Shown piece after piece: positions 1-5,826 of a stretch of DNA of 7,371 bases (the stretch's first letter is position 1; every line of letters begins with the position of its first letter). The stretch spans positions 1 through 7,371 of the forward strand of contig SKFV01000095.1 in assembly GCA_007117785.1 (NCBI GenBank), read 5' to 3'. The notes under the pieces were generated by a model, which saw only the letters and a list, made by a program, of their open reading frames with translations, ran no database searches and had not been told where the DNA came from. This stretch comes from Pseudomonas sp. (GTDB lineage Bacteria > Pseudomonadota > Gammaproteobacteria > Pseudomonadales > Pseudomonadaceae). The position numbers and the translations under genes are program-made.

Positions 1-828
1 CTGGATACCAACCAGAGCATGAAGAAACTCGAAGACCTGGGTTTTTCCGAACAGGATGCGGCCCGCTTCCGCCGTCTGGTCAGTCTCAATCAGGGTATTC
101 TGCTGGTGACCGGCCCGACCGGTTCGGGTAAAAGTACCACTCTCTATGCGGCCATCAACGACATCCGCAATACCGGGGTCAATATCATTACGGTGGAAGA
201 TCCGGTCGAGTACCAGATAGAGGGTATTCGCCAGATTCAGGTACGCTCGGGGATTGGGTACACCTTTGCCCGCGCCCTGCGCCACATTTTGCGTCACGAC
301 CCGGATGTCATCATGGTTGGCGAGATCCGCGACCAGGAAACTGCGGTCATGGCCAGTGAGAGCGCGTTGACCGGGCACCTGGTGTTAAGCACGCTGCACA
401 CCAACAGTGCGGCCAGCTCCATTACCCGACTGCTGGAAATCGGCATTGCGCCCTATCTGGTCAATGCCACCCTGATCGGTATTCTGGCCCAGCGCCTCGC
501 GCGCCGTAATTGCACACATTGCCTGACCACCGAAAAAGTGCCTGATCATGTGCTCGGCGCACTGGGTCTGGATCACTCAGAGACCTTCAAGGTCGGTGCG
601 GGTTGTGAGCAATGCAACGGCAGGGGTTTCTCGGGACGTATCGCGGTCTATGAGCTGCTTGAAGTCACACCCAGTCTGCGTCGTCTTATCCAGCCCAACG
701 TTGCGGCCCAGATCATTGAAGAACAGGCGGTACAGGATGGCATGCGTCCACTGACCCAGGGCGCTCTGGCCCTGGCCCGTCAGGGCGTGATCTCGCTGGC
801 CGAGGTCTATCGCGTGCGCCTGGAATAA
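1..828 (+). CDS. GspE/PulE-family type II secretion (or type IV pilus) ATPase, C-terminal part
   Basis: The reading frame is open from base 1, so the N-terminus lies outside the window; 275 residues and the TAA stop are present. Residue numbers here count from base 1. Seen: Walker A GPTGSGKS (about 38-45), the Asp box NIITVEDPVEY (61-71), Walker B DVIMVGEIRD (102-111), the His box STLHTN (130-135), and a zinc tetracysteine motif with CxxC pairs at 171/174 and 202/205, followed by GRIAVYELLEV. These are hallmarks of the secretion-ATPase superfamily that powers pseudopilus or pilus assembly from the cytoplasmic face. The 27-residue spacing between cysteine pairs looks closer to GspE than to PilB, but the missing N-terminal domain prevents a firm choice. 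No other secretion gene follows, so it may be a stand-alone copy or the last gene of a cluster to the left. The internal ATG at base 19 is unlikely to be the true start. Confidence 0.93.
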   Translation: MDTNQSMKKLEDLGFSEQDAARFRRLVSLNQGILLVTGPTGSGKSTTLYAAINDIRNTGVNIITVEDPVEYQIEGIRQIQVRSGIGYTFARALRHILRHDPDVIMVGEIRDQETAVMASESALTGHLVLSTLHTNSAASSITRLLEIGIAPYLVNATLIGILAQRLARRNCTHCLTTEKVPDHVLGALGLDHSETFKVGAGCEQCNGRGFSGRIAVYELLEVTPSLRRLIQPNVAAQIIEEQAVQDGMRPLTQGALALARQGVISLAEVYRVRLE

Positions 829-853
829 GGCTACACTGCCTGAAACTGACAAC

Positions 854-860
854 AAGAGGA
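854..860 (+). promoter_or_regulatory. Ribosome binding site of the copper chaperone gene
   Basis: AAGAGGA lies 6 bases before the ATG at 867. It fixes the start and gives a protein beginning with a clean signal peptide. No convincing separate promoter or terminator is visible in the 38 bases between the ATPase stop and this gene, so read-through from the left is plausible. Confidence 0.75.
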
Positions 861-866
861 ATACCC

Positions 867-1364
867 ATGCGCCACCTGCTTGCCGCCGCTTTGGCGACCA
901 CTGCCCTGCTGAGCCAACCACTCTTGGCTCATGAGTACCAGCACAGCGACATCTTTATCGACCACCCCTGGTCACGCGCAATGCCGCCGACTGCCACCAC
1001 CGGCGCTACCTACCTGACCATCCGTAATGATGGTGAGCGCGCAGATACCCTGCTGGGTGCAAGTACACCGGCAGCCGGGTATACCGAACTGCATGAGCAT
1101 GTGCATGAAGACGGCCTGATGAAGATGCGCGAGATGCCGCAAGTCGACATTGCTGCCGGCGAGCAGGTTGAGTTCAAACCGGGCGGCTACCACGTCATGT
1201 TATTCAACCTGCAGCAATCACTGGACGCCGGAACCAGCTTCCCGATGACCCTGACCTTTGCTAACGCTGGCGAGGTTGAAGTTGAAGTGCACGTTGAGGA
1301 TAACGGCGGCGGCCATTCTGGCCACGACAGTGATGACGACCACGGGCATCATCACCATCATTGA
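867..1364 (+). CDS. Periplasmic copper chaperone PCu(A)C family (DUF461) with His-rich C-terminal tail
   Basis: The 165-residue precursor has a signal peptide (about 1-21, cleaved after LLA) and a cupredoxin-like DUF461 domain. The family Cu(I) motif H-x10-M-x21-H-x-M is intact: His76, Met87, His109, Met111, within ELH, MKM and GGYHVML. Known members bind copper in the periplasm and deliver it to the CuA site of cytochrome c oxidase, often with Sco proteins. After about residue 148 the chain becomes an Asp/His tail ending in HGHHHHH (native, encoded by mixed CAT/CAC codons), which may add a second metal site. No Sco or oxidase gene is in the window; the upstream neighbour is a secretion ATPase, so context adds little. 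A role in copper supply is well supported by the motif; the tail's role is inference and could involve copper or zinc buffering. Confidence 0.92.
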   Translation: MRHLLAAALATTALLSQPLLAHEYQHSDIFIDHPWSRAMPPTATTGATYLTIRNDGERADTLLGASTPAAGYTELHEHVHEDGLMKMREMPQVDIAAGEQVEFKPGGYHVMLFNLQQSLDAGTSFPMTLTFANAGEVEVEVHVEDNGGGHSGHDSDDDHGHHHHH

Positions 1365-1370
1365 ATGCGT

Positions 1371-2003
1371 TTACTCCGATGGGCGGTCGCGGTCCAGCAA
1401 ATGGAACCGCGGCAACCCCAGGTGCCAGCGAATGGCAGCCAGGCGAATGATCAGGACCACGGCAATCGCCAGCTTCACATCCTGATTGGCTGGTAAGTTC
1501 AACTGATGCAGCAGGATATAGGTCACTGATCCGGCAATGCAGGCGGTGGCATAGATTTCCTTGTGGAAAATCAGCGGTATCTCATTGCAGATAATGTCGC
1601 GCATCACCCCACCGGCGACCCCTGTCATCACCCCCATAATTACCGCTGCGCTGACCGGAACGCCTTGCTGCATGGCAACCTGCGTACCAATGACGGTGAA
1701 CACCGCCAGCCCCAGCGCATCGGCAACCAACAAGCCGGTCTCGTGGATCGGCCGGGTCAGCCGCACCCAAACGACTGTACCAATAGCAGCCAGCACGGCA
1801 ACCAGGATATAGAGATCATTGCGAATCCATACCACCGGGTAATTATTCAGGATGACATCGCGCAGCGTCCCACCGCCCAGGGCGGTGATAATGGCAATCA
1901 CCATCACCCCGAACAGATCCATCGACTTGCGTCCAGCCATCAGCGCGCCGGTAATAGCAAAGACCGCAACACCAAATAAATCAAGCGCATACAGCCAACT
2001 CAT
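1371..2003 (-). CDS. UPF0126 / TRIC-type seven-helix membrane protein (YicG-like)
   Basis: A 210-residue inner-membrane protein built from two homologous halves. Each half has hydrophobic helices and a Gly-rich motif followed by Arg-Asp: GGGTLRDVI (about 43-51) and GGVMRDII (131-138), the signature of the UPF0126 domain. Family members are annotated as trimeric intracellular cation channel-like proteins or glycine transporters; the substrate cannot be told from sequence. I chose the ATG at 2003 because it gives the usual length and MSWLYALDLFGV as a normal N-terminus. A longer frame to 2099 would run 32 residues into the gor 3' end and add a non-family, charged extension. The start lies one base after the gor stop (TGA-T-ATG) with only a weak Shine-Dalgarno sequence, which suggests translational coupling. 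Its stop is 6 bases from the convergent copper chaperone stop. Confidence 0.9.
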   Translation of the reverse strand: MSWLYALDLFGVAVFAITGALMAGRKSMDLFGVMVIAIITALGGGTLRDVILNNYPVVWIRNDLYILVAVLAAIGTVVWVRLTRPIHETGLLVADALGLAVFTVIGTQVAMQQGVPVSAAVIMGVMTGVAGGVMRDIICNEIPLIFHKEIYATACIAGSVTYILLHQLNLPANQDVKLAIAVVLIIRLAAIRWHLGLPRFHLLDRDRPSE

Positions 2004-2004
2004 A

Positions 2005-3369
2005 TCAATCAACTCGAACCGGCATACGCATGGTGACGAATTCTTCTGCAGCTGTCGGGTGTATGCCCAGGGTGGCATCAAACTGCGCCTTGGTGGCACC
2101 CGCTTTCACTGCCACGGCCAGACCCTGGAGCATTTCGCCAGCTTCAGGACCGACCAGATGAATACCCAGAATCTTGTCGGTTACCTGATCGACAATCAGC
2201 TTCATCAGGCTTTGCTCGTCCCTGCCGGCCAGTATGTTGCGCATCGGGCGGAAGCGGCTGACAAATACCTTGAGCTTATAACCCTGCTCGCGTGCTTGTT
2301 CTTCACTCAGACCCAGGGTGGCGATATTGGGGATACAGAAAACCGCGGTGGGAATGTCGGCATAATCAACCGGCACGTAGTCCTGCGGCCCGAACAGGCG
2401 GCGCGCCAGGGCCATACCTTCGGCCAGGGCAACCGGCGTCAGTTGCAGGGTATCGGTGACATCGCCAATGGCATAAATGGCCGGATCGCTGGTCTGGTAG
2501 TCCGCATCCACGCCAACAAAGCCTTTGTCATCCAGTTGCACACGGGTATTTTCCAGACCCAGGCCGTCCAGCTTCGGCTTTCGACCCGTGGCATACAGCA
2601 CCAGATCAGTCTCGATGACCTGGTCATCCTTGAGGGTAACCCGGTAGCCGCCATCAGGCTGCTGATCAATGCGGGCTACATCACTGTCAAAACGTAAATC
2701 AGTGCCCTTGTTACGCAGGGTCTCGGCCACGTGCTCGCGCACTTCACGATCAAAGCCACGCAAAAACAGGTCGCCGCGGTACAGCAAGGTCGACTCGCAA
2801 CCCAGGCCATGAAAGATACTGGCGAACTCGATCGCGATATAACCACCACCGACCACCAGAGTCCGCTTGGGCAGTTCATCGAGGTAGAACACCTCATTGG
2901 AGCTGATCGCGTGCTCGCGGCCAGGGAAGTCCGGAATGAAGGGCCAGCCACCGGTGGCAATGACAATACGCTCAGCCGTATAGGTTTTATCGCCCACCGC
3001 TACCCTATGTGAGTCCACAAAGCGCGCGCGGCCATCAATCAAGGTTACCCCGGCGCCGGTGAGCATGGTGCGGTAAATACCGTTCAAGCGCTGGATTTCA
3101 GACGTCTTGCTGTCACGCAGGCGTTGCCAGGTAAAGCCAGGGGCCTCCAGGTCCCAACCATAACCGGCCGCATCAGCCATATCCTCAGCAAAATGAGCCG
3201 CGTAGGCAAAGAGCTTTTTCGGTACGCAACCGACGTTAACGCAGGTGCCGCCCAAGTACAGATCTTCAGCCACTGCCACCCGAGCACCATACCCGGCAGC
3301 TATGCGGCTGGTGCGTACACCACCGGAACCGGCACCAATGACAAAGAGATCAAAATCATAATCGGACAC
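2005..3369 (-). CDS. gor: Glutathione-disulfide reductase
   Basis: A 454-residue cytoplasmic flavoenzyme that reduces oxidised glutathione with NADPH. Seen in order: FAD dinucleotide motif GAGSGG (12-17); redox disulfide in GGTCVNVGCVPKK (Cys43, Cys48); NADPH motif GGGYIA (174-179), with Arg198 and Arg204 placed as the arginines that bind the NADPH 2'-phosphate; second FAD motif AIGDVTD (300-306); C-terminal dimer-interface active site HPTAAEE (His437, Glu442). The arginines and the absence of a lipoamide-dehydrogenase-like N-terminus favour glutathione over dihydrolipoamide or mercuric ion. The start codon is GTG, set by an AGAGGAG 7 bases upstream. It is followed immediately by the UPF0126 gene. 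Upstream, 84 bases separate it from the metal permease gene; I see no clear sigma-70 promoter there, so it may be partly read through from the metal operon. Confidence 0.97.
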   Translation of the reverse strand: MSDYDFDLFVIGAGSGGVRTSRIAAGYGARVAVAEDLYLGGTCVNVGCVPKKLFAYAAHFAEDMADAAGYGWDLEAPGFTWQRLRDSKTSEIQRLNGIYRTMLTGAGVTLIDGRARFVDSHRVAVGDKTYTAERIVIATGGWPFIPDFPGREHAISSNEVFYLDELPKRTLVVGGGYIAIEFASIFHGLGCESTLLYRGDLFLRGFDREVREHVAETLRNKGTDLRFDSDVARIDQQPDGGYRVTLKDDQVIETDLVLYATGRKPKLDGLGLENTRVQLDDKGFVGVDADYQTSDPAIYAIGDVTDTLQLTPVALAEGMALARRLFGPQDYVPVDYADIPTAVFCIPNIATLGLSEEQAREQGYKLKVFVSRFRPMRNILAGRDEQSLMKLIVDQVTDKILGIHLVGPEAGEMLQGLAVAVKAGATKAQFDATLGIHPTAAEEFVTMRMPVRVD

Positions 3370-3376
3370 GCTGCAA

Positions 3377-3383
3377 CTCCTCT
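3377..3383 (-). promoter_or_regulatory. Ribosome binding site fixing the GTG start of gor
   Basis: Read on the minus strand, AGAGGAG is followed by 7 bases and then GTG-TCC-GAT (start base 3369). The strong site and ideal spacing make GTG the start, and the next residues lead directly into the FAD-binding strand. Confidence 0.8.
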
Positions 3384-3416
3384 TTCAGAACAAGGCGCAG
3401 CATACCCCATCCCCTA

Positions 3417-3452
3417 TGCCATGTGGATGGCAATTTAGTCGCTCAAGAGCGA
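3417..3452 (-). repeat. Two short inverted repeats between the permease gene and gor
   Basis: Just past the permease stop the minus strand has a hairpin at 3439-3452 (arms TCGCT/AGCGA, tetraloop CTTG) and a second at 3417-3432 (arms TGCCAT/ATGGCA, four-base loop). Neither is followed by a T-run, so they are not canonical intrinsic terminators. They could stabilise the 3' end of the ABC transcript or assist factor-dependent termination. Confidence 0.45.
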
Positions 3453-3453
3453 G

Positions 3454-4236
3454 CTAGCGCCTCAACTGCAGACGGCTTGCAGCGATCAACAGCAACAACA
3501 GGAGTAGCTGAATCAATACCAGCACCGGGGCAAAGGGCTGGTCCAGGGACAGGCTGAGCACCCAGGCAACAACAAAACCCAACTGCGCGAGCAACTGGGT
3601 CCAGACCAGCAAGCCAGTGAGATTCTTTGCCATGCGTGCCGCTGCCCATGCTGGCAACAGCAAGGTGGCCATGGCACCAGGAACACCCAGTGCCTGGGCG
3701 CCGACAACAATTATTAATACCAGCCAGGCCAACTCGATAGCTCGCCAGACCAGCCCTGGCCCGGGCTGCCCGCTGATATCTGGCTGGCGCTGCGCATGCA
3801 GCCAGACCCGCCGCAATACCGGTAACAAGACCACTGAAAGCACAGCCAGCAAAGCAATCCAGAGCAGTTCCCGGCTGCCGGTAAAGTACAGCTGTCCGTC
3901 GACCCAGCGCGCAGCAGCCAGGCTGGCCTGGGACAGATTGGCGGCCAGCAGGGTAACGACTGCCAGCCCTGCCAGAAACAGCGTCAGCGATAGCCGTTCA
4001 GCATCCTGCCAATGACGCTGGATCGCCAACGCCAGCCCCGCCAACACCAATGCCGGCAGTAAAACCGGCACCAGCATCACAGAAGCAATAACGCCGCCCA
4101 CCGCAGCCCATTGACTGACTGCAAACACCTGCCAGACCGAGCCGCGCAGCAACAGGCCAACACCAGCCAACCCCAGCAAGGCCGTCATCAACACGCCATT
4201 GAGAAGTGGCAACAACAGCCAATCATGCATGCTCAA
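3454..4236 (-). CDS. ABC-3 family metal (probable zinc) transporter permease, ZnuB-like
   Basis: A 260-residue, very hydrophobic inner-membrane protein with about seven to eight helices (roughly 7-30, 41-72, 84-104, 121-140, 166-184, 186-200, 207-230, 236-254). The segment GVPGAMATLLLPAWAAARMA (185-204) matches the conserved region of ABC-3 permeases (usually ...LLxIPAATAR...) thought to face the ATPase. With the adjacent ZnuA-like binding protein and ATPase it would form a zinc or manganese importer; the regulatory signal upstream of the operon favours zinc. It overlaps the end of the ATPase gene. The start is uncertain: TTG at 4236 has GGAG at a spacing of 7 bases, whereas ATG at 4230 would be 13 bases away. 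The two choices differ by two residues. The C-terminus is a Leu-rich helix ending in Arg-Arg. Confidence 0.88.
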   Translation of the reverse strand: MSMHDWLLLPLLNGVLMTALLGLAGVGLLLRGSVWQVFAVSQWAAVGGVIASVMLVPVLLPALVLAGLALAIQRHWQDAERLSLTLFLAGLAVVTLLAANLSQASLAAARWVDGQLYFTGSRELLWIALLAVLSVVLLPVLRRVWLHAQRQPDISGQPGPGLVWRAIELAWLVLIIVVGAQALGVPGAMATLLLPAWAAARMAKNLTGLLVWTQLLAQLGFVVAWVLSLSLDQPFAPVLVLIQLLLLLLLIAASRLQLRR

Positions 4237-4843
4237 GCAGTTGCTCCATGGGTGTGGGCGACCAGCCCAGCTCGCGAATGAATTCCTGATCGTGACTGGT
4301 CAGCAGCAAGGTGCACGCATGCGGCAGTTCACGGATCAGCTGTACCGCAGTAGCACGCACTTCCGCATCCAGATGATTGGATGGCTCATCAAGCAGAATC
4401 AATGGATTCCCGACACTGTCTTGAGCACTGCTCAAGACGGCCGCCAAGCGCAGTAATTGCCACTGACCGCCACTAAGGCGATCCAGCCGCTGGGTTAGCA
4501 GAGCTTGTATTGCCGGCAAAGTGGGCGCTTTCGTTCGCATGGCAGCAAACCAGTCATGCCCGCTCAAGGGCCAGGGAGATGGCCGCGGGTGTTCCTGAGC
4601 CAGGTAAGCCAAGGCCGCTGACTCGATTGCCAGCTGCCCGGAAAAAATCCGCGCACTACCGGTCAACGCACACAACAACAGTGATTTGCCACTACCGTTG
4701 GGGCCAGTGAGCAACAGGCGCTCACCAACCTGCAAGGAAAGGTTCAGCGGCCCGATCAAGGGCCGCTGAAAACCGATGGTCAGCGCCGTACAACGCAGCA
4801 GCACTGCGCCATCAGCATCATTATTGGCTATCAGCAAATGCAC
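4223..4843 (-). CDS. Compact ABC transporter ATP-binding protein of the metal importer, ZnuC-like
   Basis: A 206-residue cytoplasmic ATPase. Seen: Walker A GPNGSGKS (47-54), Q-loop Gln83 in AYLAQEH, signature LSGGQ (123-127), Walker B LILLDEP (148-154), D-loop NHLDAE (156-161) and switch His184 in LLLTSHDQEF. All catalytic elements are intact. It lacks the C-terminal extension found in classical ZnuC and ends soon after the H-loop. It overlaps the binding-protein gene upstream by 23 bases and the permease gene downstream by 8-14 bases, so the three are surely one translational unit. The start used is GTG (4843); an in-frame GTG at 4804 would give 193 residues beginning at VLLRCTALTIGF, close to where the domain starts. 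Neither has a strong Shine-Dalgarno sequence. Metal specificity comes from the neighbours, not from this protein. Confidence 0.9.
   Translation of the reverse strand: MHLLIANNDADGAVLLRCTALTIGFQRPLIGPLNLSLQVGERLLLTGPNGSGKSLLLCALTGSARIFSGQLAIESAALAYLAQEHPRPSPWPLSGHDWFAAMRTKAPTLPAIQALLTQRLDRLSGGQWQLLRLAAVLSSAQDSVGNPLILLDEPSNHLDAEVRATAVQLIRELPHACTLLLTSHDQEFIRELGWSPTPMEQLLEHA
4244..4248 (-). promoter_or_regulatory. Shine-Dalgarno that favours a TTG start for the permease
   Basis: On the minus strand TGGAG lies within the ATPase 3' coding end. It is 7 bases from TTG (4236) and 13 bases from ATG (4230), so spacing favours TTG. Confidence 0.5.
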
Positions 4844-5732
4844 CTGCCCATTGCGCCATCAGCTCCAGATAACTGTCCAGGGTGGCTTCGGCCGGCTCAA
4901 GGGGTAACGGGTGGCCAGACCAGTTGATCTGATCACGCAGGTAATTGGCGCCACGTGCCGGCTGAAACACCGCATAGAGTACACGCCCTTGCGTGCCCCG
5001 CAAGCTTTCGCTCAACTCCCGCAAATGTCTGGCGGTCGGCGGAATGCCGGGGACCGGCTCCAGGTAGCCCACAATCTCGACCGGCAGCCATTCACTGAGG
5101 TAGTCGAGGTCTTCATGGTAAGAAACATAACGTTGGCCAGGCTCAACCTGTGCCGCCAGCTCAGCGGCACGCTGCTCCAGCCGCTGCGCCAGGTCCTCAG
5201 CCGCACGAGCAAAGTTGCCTGCATGCTCCGGCTGCAACTGTCCCAAGCGCTCAGCAAACACCTTGCCCAACTGCGCCATGCGTAACGGATCGATAGTGAA
5301 ATGCGGATTGCCTTCGGCATGCACATGACCCATGTTTGGCCCACTGACCGTAATAGATTCTCGCAGCTCGATAAAATCCGCCGCCCGGAAATGCCCAGGA
5401 CGACCCTCATTGATGGTGGGGTTGGCAGCACCGCGCAAGGCAGCGGGCAACCAGCCCTCTTCCAGCCCGGCACCCACCTCCAGCAGCAGATCAGCACGGC
5501 GCATGGCCGCCATATAGCTAGGGCGCGCATCCAGATAGTGCACATCACGATCAGCCGGCGCCAGAACACGGACGCTGACCTGGTCACCGCCGATCTCCGC
5601 AGCCAGCACGCCCAGGCTGGGTGTGGTAGCCACTACACGCATTTGCGCAGCAGCCGGCAAAGCCAGCAGAACGCCAAGCAGCAAAATGCATATTTTCGGT
5701 AATAGATTCAGGGGGTTCAACAGATATCGCAT
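4821..5732 (-). CDS. Periplasmic metal-binding protein, cluster A-I (ZnuA/TroA-like)
   Basis: The 303-residue precursor has a Sec signal peptide (about 1-30, ending LALPAAAQ) and then the typical first strand MRVVATTPSLGVLAAEIGGD of the ZnuA family (PF01297). Three candidate metal-ligand histidines sit at the expected places: His65 (APADRDVHYLDARPS), His144 (GNPHFTIDPLRM) and His206 (YVSYHEDLDYL). The usual D-P-H is D-V-H here, and the fourth, acidic ligand is not obvious. Classical zinc-specific ZnuA has a long His/Asp/Glu-rich loop; this protein has only GHVHAEGNPH (135-144), so it could bind zinc or manganese on sequence alone. It should capture metal in the periplasm for the overlapping ATPase and permease genes. 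GGGAGA 5 bases before the ATG supports the start. It sits just downstream of a terminator hairpin and probably depends on read-through. Confidence 0.93.
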   Translation of the reverse strand: MRYLLNPLNLLPKICILLLGVLLALPAAAQMRVVATTPSLGVLAAEIGGDQVSVRVLAPADRDVHYLDARPSYMAAMRRADLLLEVGAGLEEGWLPAALRGAANPTINEGRPGHFRAADFIELRESITVSGPNMGHVHAEGNPHFTIDPLRMAQLGKVFAERLGQLQPEHAGNFARAAEDLAQRLEQRAAELAAQVEPGQRYVSYHEDLDYLSEWLPVEIVGYLEPVPGIPPTARHLRELSESLRGTQGRVLYAVFQPARGANYLRDQINWSGHPLPLEPAEATLDSYLELMAQWAGAFADSQ

Positions 5733-5737
5733 TGCGC

Positions 5738-5743
5738 TCTCCC
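5738..5743 (-). promoter_or_regulatory. Ribosome binding site of the metal-binding protein gene
   Basis: On the minus strand GGGAGA precedes ATG (5732) by 5 bases. It begins only about 7 bases after the T-run of the upstream terminator, so no promoter fits between the two. Confidence 0.75.
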
Positions 5744-5750
5744 GTTAGAT

Positions 5751-5785
5751 AAAAAAATCGGTGCCAACACGGAGGTGTGGGCACC
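5751..5785 (-). terminator. Intrinsic terminator between the outer-membrane protein and binding-protein genes
   Basis: On the minus strand a hairpin at 5785-5760 (outer arms GGTGCC/GGCACC, one mismatch, inner ACAC/GTGT, four-base loop) is followed by GA and seven T residues (5757-5751). This is a textbook intrinsic terminator in the direction of the operon. Only 18 bases separate the T-run from the next start codon, so it is likely to reduce, not abolish, expression of the ABC genes. Confidence 0.85.
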
Positions 5786-5800
5786 GCTGAAAGAAACACG

Positions 5801-5818
5801 GCGGACATCCATGTCCGC
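5801..5818 (-). repeat. Perfect inverted repeat just after the outer-membrane protein gene
   Basis: GCGGACAT and ATGTCCGC flank a two-base centre, giving a perfect 8-base stem (in practice 6-7 bases with a 4-6 base loop). It begins 8 bases after the TGA stop and precedes the terminator hairpin. It has no T-run, so it is more likely a 3' stabilising structure than a terminator. Confidence 0.6.
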
Positions 5819-5826
5819 TTTTGCCA

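Noticed and set aside
577..921. 114-codon minus-strand frame opposite the secretion ATPase end
   Set aside because: It is antisense to conserved tetracysteine coding sequence and looks like low-complexity shadow translation.
1344..1361. His tail of the copper chaperone as an engineered affinity tag or vector remnant
   Set aside because: Histidine codons are mixed with Gly and Asp codons, no linker or vector sequence follows, and the next native gene begins 6 bases later.
2004..2099. N-terminal extension of the UPF0126 protein from an ATG at 2099
   Set aside because: It would overlap gor by over 90 bases and add a non-family segment before the normal MSWLYALDLF start.
1852..2697. 281-codon open frame on the plus strand across the gor 3' end
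   Set aside because: It lies opposite the clearly conserved glutathione reductase and the UPF0126 start and shows no recognisable motif.
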